Source: Hypericibacter sp049323455 (lineage in GTDB: Bacteria > Pseudomonadota > Alphaproteobacteria > Dongiales > Dongiaceae). Taken from it: a DNA stretch of 64,000 nucleotides. Under the pieces are notes generated by a model. It saw only the letters and a list, made by a program, of their open reading frames with translations. It was not told where the DNA came from and did not search any database. Positions 9,339-19,532 of the stretch are shown in pieces. The stretch covers positions 1-64,000 of the forward strand of contig JBMONF010000011.1 in assembly GCA_049323455.1 (NCBI GenBank), written 5' to 3'. The stretch's first letter is position 1. The number at the start of each line of letters is the position of its first letter. The position numbers and the translations under genes were made by a program.

Positions 9339-10164
9339 TGCCGGCCCCGATGCGAGCGCCCTCGCGAAGCTTCAGAGCCGGGCCACGCGCCGCTGGCTCA
9401 GGGGCCATGCGCTCCTCGTCTATCTCTTCCTCTATGGGCCGATCGTCACGCTGATCGTGCTGTCCTTCAACGAGGGCGGGATGCCGACTGCCTGGACCGG
9501 GTTCTCGGCCAAGTGGTACGGCATCCTGATCCAGAACCCGGACATCCTGCGGGCCGTGGCCAACAGCCTGCTGGTGGCGCTCGCGGTCACGCTGATCTCG
9601 ACCGCCGGCGGCACGCTCCTGGCGCTCGGGCTCGAGCGCGGCCGGCCTTCGACGCTGCTCGACAGCTTCGTCATGGTGCCCATGATCATTCCGGACATCG
9701 TGCTCGCGATCGCGCTGCTCTCCTTCTACACGCTGCTCCAATTCACGCTCGGCCTCTACACCATCGTGCTGTCCCAGAGCGTGTTCGTGATTGCCTTCGC
9801 CGCGGCCGTGGTCCGCACCAGGCTGCGGAGCTTCGACCGCTCGATGATCGAGGCCTCGATCGACCTGGGCGCAACGGCCTGGACCACCTTCCGGCGCATC
9901 ACCCTGCCGGTCATCCTGCCGGGCGTGATCGCGGCGGCGCTGCTCTCCTTCACCCTTTCGATCGACGATTTCGTGATCGCCTATTTCTCCGCCGGCGCCG
10001 GCAGCGCCTCCACCACCTTCCCGATGAGGATCTACGCCATGATCCGCTTCGGCGTGACGCCCGAGATCAACGCCATTGCCACCCTGCTGCTGTTCGTCAG
10101 CTTCACCCTGATGCTGCTGGCGCAGCGCCTGAACCGCGACTCGGGGCGGGAGCCGGGCGCATGA
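9331..10164 (+). CDS. Polyamine-type ABC transporter permease (PotC/PotI-like)
   Basis: A 277-residue second permease of the importer. It has six hydrophobic segments and an EAA motif (EASIDLGATAWTTFRRITLPV). The segment FSLSIDDFVIAYF-type sequence (here LSIDDFVIAYFSAG) is a hallmark of PotC/PotI subunits and lies in the pore region. The start overlaps the previous gene by 8 nt, and its end overlaps the ATPase start by 4 nt, so all three are probably translated from one message. Confidence 0.92.
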   Translation: MTDAGPDASALAKLQSRATRRWLRGHALLVYLFLYGPIVTLIVLSFNEGGMPTAWTGFSAKWYGILIQNPDILRAVANSLLVALAVTLISTAGGTLLALGLERGRPSTLLDSFVMVPMIIPDIVLAIALLSFYTLLQFTLGLYTIVLSQSVFVIAFAAAVVRTRLRSFDRSMIEASIDLGATAWTTFRRITLPVILPGVIAAALLSFTLSIDDFVIAYFSAGAGSASTTFPMRIYAMIRFGVTPEINAIATLLLFVSFTLMLLAQRLNRDSGREPGA

Positions 10165-11231
10165 CGGCGCTGATCGAGGTTGACGGGCTCGAGAAGTCCT
10201 TCGGCCCGGTGAAAGCGGTGGCCGGCGTCACGTTCGATATCCGCGAGAACGAGTTCTTCGCGCTGCTGGGGCCGTCGGGCTGCGGCAAGACCACCCTGCT
10301 GCGCATCCTGGCCGGCTTCGAGGCCCCCGACCGCGGCCGGGTCACGCTGGACGGCAAGGATCTGATCGCCATCCCGGCCAACCGGCGGCCGATCAACATG
10401 ATGTTCCAGTCCTATGCCTTGTTCCCGCACATGACGGTCGAAGGGAACGTAGCCTACGGGCTGGAGATGGAAGGGGTCCGGGGCGCGGAGCTGAAGCGGC
10501 GCACGGCGGAGGCTCTGGCCATGGTCCAGCTCGAGGCGGTGGCCGGACGCAAGCCGCATCTGCTCTCCGGCGGCCAGCGCCAGCGGGTGGCGCTCGCCCG
10601 CGCGCTCGTCAAGCGGCCCCGGCTGCTGCTCCTCGACGAACCCCTGGCCGCGCTCGACAAGAAGCTGCGCGACCAGATGCGCCTGGAGCTCAAGCGGCTG
10701 CAGCACGAGACCGGCATCACCTTCCTGATCGTCACCCACGATCAGGAGGAGGCGCTGGTCATGGCCGACCGGATCGCCCTGATGAATCAAGGCCGGATCG
10801 CCCAGTTGGGGACACCCAGGCAGCTCTATGAAGAACCGGCCAGCCGGTTCGTCGCCGACTTCATCGGCCTGATGAACCTGATCGAGGGGCGGACTGCCGC
10901 CGGGGGGCTGGCGGCCGACGGGCTGGGGCGGGTCCTGCCGGCGCCGGTCGAGGGGGTGCCGGTGGGAACCGCCGCCGCGCTGGCCATCAGGCCGGAGCGC
11001 GTTCGCGTCCGTCCCGCCGGGCGAGCGGCGGCCGCCGAAAGCATTGCCGGCCGGATCGAGAGCATCGCCTATCTGGGGCAGGATCTGATCCTCCATGTCC
11101 GCGTCGAAGGCCTGGTGCGACCGCTGGTGGCACGACTCGGCGCCGGACAGGACGTCCCCTGCAATCTGAAGGAAGGCGTTTCGGTCGTTTGCGACTGGGC
11201 ACGAGAACGCGCCCGATTGCTCACGAGCTGA
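10161..11231 (+). CDS. Polyamine-type ABC transporter ATPase (PotA/PotG-like)
   Basis: A 356-residue ATP-binding subunit. Walker A GPSGCGKTTLLRILAGF, Q-loop MMFQSYALFPHMT, signature LLSGGQRQRVALARAL, Walker B LLLLDEPLAALDKKL and switch His in LIVTHDQEEAL are all intact. A C-terminal TOBE-like regulatory domain (about residues 235-356) includes AIRPERVRV. The ATG at 10161 overlaps the permease stop (ATGA); the open frame extends upstream only through the antisense/alternate frame of the permease. Last gene of the importer operon. Confidence 0.95.
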   Translation: MTALIEVDGLEKSFGPVKAVAGVTFDIRENEFFALLGPSGCGKTTLLRILAGFEAPDRGRVTLDGKDLIAIPANRRPINMMFQSYALFPHMTVEGNVAYGLEMEGVRGAELKRRTAEALAMVQLEAVAGRKPHLLSGGQRQRVALARALVKRPRLLLLDEPLAALDKKLRDQMRLELKRLQHETGITFLIVTHDQEEALVMADRIALMNQGRIAQLGTPRQLYEEPASRFVADFIGLMNLIEGRTAAGGLAADGLGRVLPAPVEGVPVGTAAALAIRPERVRVRPAGRAAAAESIAGRIESIAYLGQDLILHVRVEGLVRPLVARLGAGQDVPCNLKEGVSVVCDWARERARLLTS

Positions 11232-11355
11232 CCGATCTTGCGGCGCGCGCTGGACAAGAACGCGGCGAACGGGAACACTCGGACGTCGATCGGATCGAGC
11301 TATCCGACCTCGCGCGCCGCGGGCGCGCTCGCTACCCAAGAAAGGGGGACGATCA

Positions 11356-11733
11356 ATGGCAAAAGCAGCGAAGAAGAAGGCCAAGAAGGCGGCCGGGAAG
11401 AAGGCCGCCAAACGCAAGCTTGCCGCCAGGAAAACGGCCAAGCGCAAGGTCGCCAAGCGCAAGGCGGCACCGCGCCGCGTGGCCAAGCGCAAGGCTGCCA
11501 AGAAGAAAGTTGCCGCGCCTAAGGCGAAGAAGCCCGCCGTGAAGAAAGCCGCCGTCGCCGCGAAGCCGGCGCCGGCCGCACCCAAGCCTGCGCCGGCGCC
11601 CAAGCCCGCAGCGGCTCCAGCGGCAGCACCGGCACCGGCGCCGACGGGGCTCGGCCCTGCCGAACCCAAGCCGGGGACATCGTCGACAAGCTGGTCTTCG
11701 GCGCCGAAGCCGCCGTCGGATAAGCCTCTGTAG
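11356..11733 (+). CDS. Lysine/alanine-rich histone H1-like protein
   Basis: A 125-residue, extremely basic, low-complexity protein. Residues 1-~70 are made of degenerate AAKKK/AKRK units (MAKAAKKKAKKAAGKK at the start), and the rest is a Pro/Ala-rich tail (APKPAPAP-type repeats) ending in a Ser-rich stretch. Bacterial proteins of this composition resemble the C-terminal domain of eukaryotic histone H1 and usually bind DNA or RNA non-specifically. The role here is inferred from composition only. AGAAAGGGGG before the ATG is a good ribosome site. The following gene's product begins with the same MAKAAKK and a similar tail. Confidence 0.75.
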   Translation: MAKAAKKKAKKAAGKKAAKRKLAARKTAKRKVAKRKAAPRRVAKRKAAKKKVAAPKAKKPAVKKAAVAAKPAPAAPKPAPAPKPAAAPAAAPAPAPTGLGPAEPKPGTSSTSWSSAPKPPSDKPL

Positions 11734-11913
11734 CCGGGCTCCCGGCGTCCTGTCGCCGAAATTGGCGATCGCGAATTTCGGCGCTGACGGGCATCAACTC
11801 GTTGAATCGGCGCACCTGCGTTCCCGCGACGCTTGCCTCAGGCGTCGCGGGGCACAGGGCGCGCGGCGTGGGGACGGGGCGCCCCCGATCGAGCAGGGAA
11901 GCGAGGAAGGGCG

Positions 11914-13464
11914 ATGGCGAAGGCGGCAAAAAAGATCCGGAAGAAAGCGGCTTCCAAGAAAGCGGTTCGGGCGAAGGTCGCCCGGAAGAAGATGACGGGG
12001 CGCAAGCCGGCGACAAAGAAGGCGGCCAAGCGGAAGGCGGTGCGCCGCCCTGCACCCAAGCGCAAGACCGCCGCAAAGAAGGCCGCTCGCGTCAAGGCCA
12101 AGCCGCCGGCGGCCAAGGCCCGGAAGGCCGCAGCGTCCAAGCCCGCTCAGGGCACGGTCGCCGCACCGCGGCCCGCCGCCAGGAAAGGCAAGCGGGTCGT
12201 GCTCTATCCCGAGGCGGCGTTCGGGCCCGCGCTCAACTGTGTGGGCATCGCCCAGCAGCTCCGCAAGCTCGGCCACGAGCCGATCTTCGTCTGCGACAAG
12301 GGCTTCAAGGGCGTGTTCGAGGGCTACGGCTTCGAGGAGAAGCTCGTGGACATGTCGGGCGGCATGCCCGACGAGGAGGCGGCCCGCTTCTGGTCCGACT
12401 TCATCGCGCAGCACCTGCCGCATTTCCGGCTCTCGCCGATCGAGCAGGTGTCCACTTACGTGGTGCCGGTGTGGGAGATGATCGTCGACACCGCGGTCAA
12501 CTCGCACGAGATGCTGCTGGCTCACTTGAAGAGCCTCAAGCCGGACGTCGTCTGCGTCGACAACGTGATCCTGTTCCCGGCCATCAAGATGATCGGCAAG
12601 CCCTGGATCCGCATCATCTCCTGCTCGGAGAACGAGGTGCCGGACCCCGACATTCCGCCTCATCTCTCCGGCTGCGGCGAGAACGACAAGGCCTGCTTCA
12701 AGGCCTACGAGGCCGAGTTCCTGAAGCGGGTGAAGCCGGCGCATGACCGCTTCAACGCCTTCCTGGCGAAGGTGGGCCATCCGCCCTACGAGCTCGGCGA
12801 GTTCTTCGAGACCTCGCCCTACATGAACCTGCTGCTCTATCCCAAGCACCTGCGGTTCAAGCGGCGCCATCCGCTCGACCCGAAGCGCTTCCAATATCTC
12901 GACGGCTGCGTGCGCGACGAGGGCCGCTACACCGTCCCGAAGTTCAGCGCCAACCGAGGCAAGCCGCTCATCTATGTGAGCTTCGGCAGCCTGGGGGCGG
13001 CCGATGTCGAGCTCTACAAGCGCATGATCGCGCTGTTCGGGCGCTTGCCTTACCGCTTCCTGATGAATGTCGGCGAATACATCGACCAGTACGAGGACGT
13101 GCCGCCCAACCTGCATCTGGAGAAGTGGTATCCGCAGCCGGCGGTGGTGCCGCAGGTCGATCTCTTCATCCACCATGGCGGCAACAACAGCTTCACCGAG
13201 GCGCTCTATTTCGGGAAGCCCGCCATCATCATGCCTTATTGCTGGGACGGGCTCGACAACGCCACGCGCATCCAGGACACAGGGTTCGGCGCCAAGCTGT
13301 CGCGCTATGCCTGGAGCGACGATGAACTCGCCCAAACCATCGCGCGGCTCCTCGGCGACCAGGCGATGAAGGCGCGGCTTGCCGAATGCAGCGCCTACAT
13401 GAAGTCGCAGAACGGCCCGGCCAAGGCCGCCCGGATCATTGCCGAGGTGGCGGAGCGGGGGTAG
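11914..13464 (+). CDS. GT1-family (UGT-like) glycosyltransferase with histone-H1-like basic N-terminal tail
   Basis: A 516-residue protein in two parts. Residues 1-~95 are a Lys/Arg/Ala-rich tail (MAKAAKKIRKKAASKK at the start) like that of the upstream gene. From ~98 to the end is a GT-B-fold glycosyltransferase: the N-terminal domain begins RVVLYPEAAFGPALNCVGIA, and the C-terminal donor-binding motif HHGGNNSFTEALYFGKPAII followed by PYCWDGLDNATRIQDTGFG is the UGT/MGT signature. An NDP-sugar donor is expected; the acceptor is unknown. GAGGAAGG precedes the ATG at 11914. It ends 9 bp from the convergent hicB. The tail is absent from ordinary family members and may be a nucleic-acid- or polyanion-binding addition (inference). 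Confidence 0.85.
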   Translation: MAKAAKKIRKKAASKKAVRAKVARKKMTGRKPATKKAAKRKAVRRPAPKRKTAAKKAARVKAKPPAAKARKAAASKPAQGTVAAPRPAARKGKRVVLYPEAAFGPALNCVGIAQQLRKLGHEPIFVCDKGFKGVFEGYGFEEKLVDMSGGMPDEEAARFWSDFIAQHLPHFRLSPIEQVSTYVVPVWEMIVDTAVNSHEMLLAHLKSLKPDVVCVDNVILFPAIKMIGKPWIRIISCSENEVPDPDIPPHLSGCGENDKACFKAYEAEFLKRVKPAHDRFNAFLAKVGHPPYELGEFFETSPYMNLLLYPKHLRFKRRHPLDPKRFQYLDGCVRDEGRYTVPKFSANRGKPLIYVSFGSLGAADVELYKRMIALFGRLPYRFLMNVGEYIDQYEDVPPNLHLEKWYPQPAVVPQVDLFIHHGGNNSFTEALYFGKPAIIMPYCWDGLDNATRIQDTGFGAKLSRYAWSDDELAQTIARLLGDQAMKARLAECSAYMKSQNGPAKAARIIAEVAERG

Positions 13465-13473
13465 GCGCGTCCG

Positions 13474-13998
13474 TCAGCCCGGCTCGATGCGCGCCGCCTT
13501 GCCGGGCCGCATCGGCCGCGGGTGGGCGTCGGTCGGAGTGGGCAGGATGCGGTCGCGGCGGGAGGCATCGTGCACGACGATCGCCGTATTGTAGCCGAGC
13601 GCCTGCAGGGCGGCCGTCAGGCGCGGCAGCTTCGATCGATGGCGTGGATCGAGCAGCCGCCGGGCTTCCTTGTGATCGACCTTGAGCCGGCGCGCCAACT
13701 CGGCCGCCGATACCTTGCTTTCCTTGGCCACTTTGTAAAGCGCCGCCTTGAGCGCGACCGTCGGCTCGGGCGCCACCCGATGCTCGCCGCGCTTGATCGT
13801 CGAGGGGGCGGGAATCTCCTCTCGGTCCGCGATCCGGCTCATCAGGGCCTCGGACAGGCAGTCCGCCGCCTCGGTAAGCGCCTCCGCCTCCGTTGCGCCG
13901 TCGGTGAGCGCTTCGGGCAGATCGCGGAAATGCACGAGATAACGCCCTGCGCGATCACGCGAGAGTTTGGCGGGATAGGCGAAAAGGGTCGTGCGCAT
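13474..13998 (-). CDS. hicB: HicB-family antitoxin with C-terminal helix-turn-helix
   Basis: A 174-residue antitoxin. The N-terminal ~70 residues are the HicB partial RNase H-like fold (YLVHFRDLPEALTDGATEAEAL, the usual 'F.DLP...T.G.T..EA' pattern). The C-terminal half carries an HTH (about residues 85-130, SAAELARRLKVDHKEARRLL) followed by a ~40-residue extension. It neutralises HicA and probably represses the operon through the HTH. It starts 5 nt after hicA. The upstream in-frame extension covers hicA and is not used. Confidence 0.9.
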   Translation of the reverse strand: MRTTLFAYPAKLSRDRAGRYLVHFRDLPEALTDGATEAEALTEAADCLSEALMSRIADREEIPAPSTIKRGEHRVAPEPTVALKAALYKVAKESKVSAAELARRLKVDHKEARRLLDPRHRSKLPRLTAALQALGYNTAIVVHDASRRDRILPTPTDAHPRPMRPGKAARIEPG

Positions 13999-14003
13999 CG
14001 GTC

Positions 14004-14219
14004 TCACTCCATATCCGACTTCTTGAGGCCCAACTGATCCAGCATCGCCTTCAGCAATCCAGGCCCGATCTCCTTCCTGCGGTCCTTGACGGTGGTCTTC
14101 TTCGCACCGTAGTAGAGCGTGCCGTGACTGCCCTTGCCGTGACGCTTGTCGAAAACGACGGGAACGTCGCGTGCCTTTCCCAGGCGCTGAACACGCTTGA
14201 CGAACTCGTCCCCCTTCAT
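14004..14219 (-). CDS. hicA: HicA-family mRNA interferase toxin
   Basis: A 71-residue double-stranded-RNA-binding-fold toxin. The catalytic His lies in RHGKGSHGTLYY, the conserved 'GSHhxY' region, and the C-terminal LLKAMLDQLGLKKSD is the typical end. It is expected to cleave mRNA and be silenced by HicB. The ATG at 14219 is preferred over an in-frame ATG 36 nt upstream because family homology begins at MKGDEFVKRVQ. Toxin-first order is the usual hicAB arrangement. Confidence 0.9.
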   Translation of the reverse strand: MKGDEFVKRVQRLGKARDVPVVFDKRHGKGSHGTLYYGAKKTTVKDRRKEIGPGLLKAMLDQLGLKKSDME

Positions 14220-14232
14220 CGACGACAATATA

Positions 14233-14246
14233 GGACAAAAATGTCC
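14233..14246. promoter_or_regulatory. Putative HicB operator
   Basis: Inverted repeat GGACA-AAAA-TGTCC, 14 nt upstream of the hicA start in an AT-rich pocket of otherwise GC-rich DNA. Its position in the promoter region suits autoregulation by the HicB HTH. Assigned by symmetry and location only. Confidence 0.45.
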
Positions 14247-14299
14247 GACCATCAACCGGCCGCCGCAACATCGAGCGATCGCCCAAGGAGACGAAAGGC

Positions 14300-15031
14300 A
14301 TGATCGAAGGCTCTTCCGCCCCCCACATCCATCCGGCCGCTACCTACGACGACCTCGTCGATTGGGGCGATCAGCCGGACGCGATCGAGGGCCGCTCGCA
14401 GTCGCGCGGGCGGCTCCTATGGAAGCGCGACGAGGCGGGCGAGCGCGTGGTCGAAGCGGGCCTGTGGGTCTGCACGCCCGGCTCCTGGCGTCTTTCCATC
14501 CCGGGCGACGAGCTCTGCTACTTTCTTGCCGGTCGCGCCACCTACACCGAGCATAACGGCGAGACCATCGAGGTGGGGCCGCAGACGGTGGCCCATTTCC
14601 CCTCCGGCTGGGCCGGGCGCTGCGACGTGCACGAGACCATCCGCAACACCTACATGCTCGCGCGCACGCCGGCCACGATCGACCGCGGTGCCTCGCCGGT
14701 CATGCGCTCGCCGCTGACGCAAGCTTCGCTCGTCGATTGGGGCCCGGTGCCGACCATGATCGAGGGCCAGTCCTTGACCTCGGGCAAGCTTCTCTACAAG
14801 GGGCCGGGCGGGCACAGCGAGACCGGCATCTGGGTCTGTACGCCGGGCTTCTGGAACTGCCACGTCACGCGCGACGAGTATTGCCACTTCATCGCCGGGC
14901 GCTGCACCTACACGCACGAAACGGGCGAGGTGATCGAGATCCGCCCCGACACGGTCGCCTTCTTCCCGCAAGACTGGAAAGGCACCTGCCGCGTGCACGA
15001 AACCGTGCGCAAGGTCTATATGATTCGGTAA
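14300..15031 (+). CDS. Tandem-duplicated cupin (cupin_3/DUF861-type) protein
   Basis: A 243-residue cytosolic protein made of two homologous cupin halves (about 1-120 and 130-243). Matching blocks are LVDWG, GLWVCTPGSW vs GIWVCTPGFW, DELCYFLAGRATYTE vs DEYCHFIAGRCTYTH, GETIEVGPQTVAHFP vs GEVIEIRPDTVAFFP, and CDVHETIRNTYM vs CRVHETVRKVYM. Each half resembles the DUF861 cupins found in (S)-ureidoglycine-aminohydrolase-like and EutQ-like proteins. Substrate unknown. An AAGGAG site precedes the ATG. Divergent from hicA, so it may share that promoter region. Confidence 0.8.
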   Translation: MIEGSSAPHIHPAATYDDLVDWGDQPDAIEGRSQSRGRLLWKRDEAGERVVEAGLWVCTPGSWRLSIPGDELCYFLAGRATYTEHNGETIEVGPQTVAHFPSGWAGRCDVHETIRNTYMLARTPATIDRGASPVMRSPLTQASLVDWGPVPTMIEGQSLTSGKLLYKGPGGHSETGIWVCTPGFWNCHVTRDEYCHFIAGRCTYTHETGEVIEIRPDTVAFFPQDWKGTCRVHETVRKVYMIR

Positions 15032-15704
15032 GTGTTTCGGCGCGCCCGGCCGGATTCTCTCGGTATCATCGCTGTCGAACAGCCGCGTCCGCGGCAATGA
15101 CGTGGGCCAAAGCGCCCATGCTGCAAATCGGCTCTATTTGCAGGAACGACGATGGCGGTTCGACGGTCATGCCGAACGCCGAAGACTAGAGGCAAGTCCG
15201 ACATCTATCGAAAATACACCGGGCGCCGCGCCAAACCGCGGGCGCTGAATATCCAGTTGTGCAGTGGAAATAATCGCGATGCGCATATAAGGGTTGACTT
15301 CGGCGCGACAACGGCGCGAGGCTTTCATCGTCCGTCGTCGCTCGACGGCGGACCGACGAAACTCAACGCAGGAGGGTGCTACCCGGCATGACGCCACCGG
15401 GCATAATGCCCCGGCCCCGCTGCGAGGCGGGGCCACGATCCCGCTAGACGCCGGACCCTGCCGGATCGCTGCGGCGGGATCGCCGACAATCTGGAGACTG
15501 GCACATGCAGCGCGTGAAAACCGCGCGCATGAAACATGGTTTCGATAAACTCCATGGGTGGGCCGAAGAGGCCGACCGCAAGCGACCCCGCCGAGGACGC
15601 GTCCTGGCGGGGTTCGCATGAGCGGGGTGGCGTGTTTCCCTCTCGTTCGGTATGGGCGAAGACCGGCGCCCGCCGCCCGCGAGCGCCGGCCTTCGGATTT
15701 TCCG
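15032..15704. other. Gene-poor stretch
   Basis: About 670 bp without a convincing gene on either strand; the open frames lack family resemblance or good ribosome sites. The only clear structure is a perfect 8-bp hairpin, GGCCCCGC-TGCGAG-GCGGGGCC, at 15413-15434, without a U tract. Two local AT-richer pockets (near 15180-15300) could hold promoters, but none is clear. Confidence 0.5.
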
Positions 15705-16780
15705 TCAGCTCCGAGCGGCGCGGAACGTGATGCCGTTCGGCCCTTTGCCGACCGGAACCGTCGCGATCACCGCCTGGGTCGCCGTGTCGAGGATGGAGAC
15801 CGTTCCGTCGACGATATTGCTGACGAAGGCGGCGGCGCCATCGTCGCTGACGACGACGCCATGCGCGCCCCGGCCGACCGTGACGGTTTTCGCCACACGC
15901 TCCGCGGCCACATCGACGATCGAGACGCGATTGTCCGGCTCCTCCTCGCTTCCCTGGTTGGCGACGTAGAGCCATCGCCCGTCGGGCGTGGCGAAGAGCT
16001 GGATCGGGCCGCGGCCGACCGCGAGTTTCGTGCGTGCGGTACGGCCCGGCACGTCCACCGCCGCGACCGCATTGTCATCGCGCAAGGAGACGAACAGCGT
16101 TCCCCGTTCGGCTGGAACGCGACCTGCACCGGCGCGTTGCCGACCTCGATCCGATCCGCTTCTTTCCGGCTGGCGATGTCGATGACGGAGACGCTGCCAT
16201 CCTTGACATTGGCGACGCAGATCTCCCGCCCGTCGGGGCTCATCCGCAAGCCGTGCGGAAAGGCCCCCGTGGGAATGACGGCTGCGACCGCACCCTGCTC
16301 CAGGTCGACGACATTGACGGCGTTGTCCTCGGAGACGGTGACGAAGGCGAAGCGGCCGTCGGCATCCGCCACCACATGCGCGGGGTGTCGGCCGACCGCG
16401 ATCTGCCCGATGACGCCTCGGGCCAGATCGGACGGGTCGAGCTGGATCAGCACGCCCTGGTCCATGTCGTCTTCAGAGCCGCCCTGCATCGCCATCATTG
16501 AACCGACGGCGAGCAGGCGCCGTCCCTTGTCGGCGATCTGCACGTTATGCGGCATGACGGGGACCTCGACGGTGGTGACGCCGCTGGTGGCGAGATCGAT
16601 CGCGCTGATCGAGTTGCCTTCCTCGTCGGCCGTGTAGACGGTGCCCGACAAGCGAGACTGTGCCGCCAGAGCCCTGGCCAGGATGCGGCTGCCGAGGGCA
16701 GGAGCGAGCGGGGCGCCCAGAGCCAGGGCGCCGAAAGTGCCGCCGGCCAAGAGCGCGCGGCGACGCGAGATGCGAAACAT
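15705..16780 (-). pseudogene. Tat-exported YVTN-type beta-propeller protein, frameshifted
   Basis: Starts at ATG 16780 with a Tat-like signal (FRISRRRALLAGGTFG, hydrophobic run, Ala-rich end). YVTN/NHL-like repeats follow: GTVYTADEEGNSISAID, GRFAFVTVSEDNAVNVVD, REICVANVKDGSVSVID. The frame then breaks at about 16096-16102: the reading passes from QPNGER into a wrong frame, while the correct continuation (RDDNAVAAVDVPG ... GPNGITF) runs on in another frame to the stop at 15705. Restoring one base inside GAACGCTG gives an intact ~358-residue product. A real mutation or a single-base sequence error are both possible. Such propellers are periplasmic scaffolds or enzymes of unknown function. Confidence 0.75.
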
Positions 16781-16866
16781 GGATTCAGTCCTCTCGAATG
16801 GAATGGACAAGTGCCCGACCGCGCGGTCGGGCCTGCGCAAGCGCTACCCCCATGATGCAGGGGGGC

Positions 16867-17253
16867 TCAGACTCGAGAGGATTGAATCGGTGGTCTCTGC
16901 TCCGGCGGAATGTAGCGGCCGTCGGCAACTCGACCGGCGAGCAGGGCAGGTGCGATCGGCCGTGCCCGGTCTATCGGGGGACGCGCTGAAACGGCGGCGA
17001 GAAGCTGGCAGGCGGCGCCGGCTGGGCACTGCATATGGCCGATCGCGCCATGGTCCGACGGGTCCGGCGCGGTGCCGCCGGAGCAAGGCGCATCGGCCGC
17101 GATCGCGACGCTCATGGCATGGGCAGCTGGCGATCCATTGTGGCCGAGGCCGAGCAGCATCGCCGCCAGCACCAGCGCGAGGCCGACAAGAAGCATCTCG
17201 CGAGCGCGGCGGGCCTCAATCCTGGTGCTCTTGATTTTCATCAAGCGCAGCAT
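16867..17253 (-). CDS. Small secreted/membrane-anchored protein, function unknown
   Basis: A 128-residue protein. A basic N-terminus is followed by a hydrophobic segment (about residues 20-40, MLLVGLALVLAAMLLGL), then an Ala/Pro-rich region with two Cys in DHGAIGHMQCPAGAACQL and several His. It resembles the short DUF2946-like periplasmic proteins only in layout. AGCAGGAC lies just upstream of the ATG at 17253; a second in-frame ATG at 17241 is possible. It sits 86 bp upstream of, and on the same strand as, the beta-propeller gene, so the two may be co-transcribed. Confidence 0.5.
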   Translation of the reverse strand: MLRLMKIKSTRIEARRAREMLLVGLALVLAAMLLGLGHNGSPAAHAMSVAIAADAPCSGGTAPDPSDHGAIGHMQCPAGAACQLLAAVSARPPIDRARPIAPALLAGRVADGRYIPPEQRPPIQSSRV

Positions 17254-17397
17254 GTCCTGCTGCCTCTGTGTCGATTGCAGAGAGCGATAAAGCTATTTAG
17301 TGCGATCGTGCGTCGTCGCGCAGCGCGACCGAACGCCGCCCCCGCGGACGACCGCGTAAAGCTTTTCTAGAGCGAGTTTCGTTTGGTTTGAATCGCG

Positions 17398-17490
17398 CCT
17401 CTTCGTCGTTCCCGCGAAAGCGGGAACCCAGGGGGCAAGCGATGTGCGGTCGCCCCTGGGCCCCGGCTTTCGCCGGGGCGACGAACGTAT
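17398..17490. repeat. Intergenic palindromic repeat, family B
   Basis: Two hairpins: CGTTCCCGCGAAAGCGGGAAC and GCCCCGGCTTTCGCCGGGGC, ending in GACGAACG. This is the 'empty' (uninterrupted) form of the family whose other copies are at 19.4, 22.0, 28.6, 43.2, 50.0 and 58.3 kb. Confidence 0.7.
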
Positions 17491-17513
17491 ATTCGATTCA
17501 AACGGGAAGTGCC

Positions 17514-19298
<1,785 letters not shown>

Positions 19299-19363
19299 GG
19301 GCGGGCCTCTCAGCTCCTCAGAGCTTCATCGGTGAAGGAAATCGACGCTTTCTGCTTTTTCTT

Positions 19364-19492
19364 CGTCATTCCCGCGTCCGCGGGCTTCGCCCGCGACTCT
19401 TAAGGTTCGCCGGCGAAGCCGGCCAGGGAATCCATGGCAATGCCGAGTTCCGATTTCGACATGGACCCTCGCTTTCGCGAGGGTGACGGTTA
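19364..19492. repeat. Family B palindrome with a double-hairpin insert in its loop
   Basis: The outer arms CGTCATTCCCGCG and GGAATCCATGGC match the uninterrupted copy at 21985, where only AAAGC separates them. Here the loop holds a 44-nt insert (19380-19423): GCGGGCTTCGCCCGC, spacer GACTCTTAAGGTTC, GCCGGCGAAGCCGGC. A second hairpin CCCTCGCTTTCGCGAGGG follows. Confidence 0.7.
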
Positions 19493-19532
19493 ATCTTTAA
19501 GCGACATTGCGGCTTACTTTCGCTCACGGCAC

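Noticed and set aside
15413..15434. Perfect 8-bp hairpin as a terminator or small RNA
   Set aside because: No U tract, no adjacent gene end or promoter, and such hairpins are common in this GC-rich sequence.
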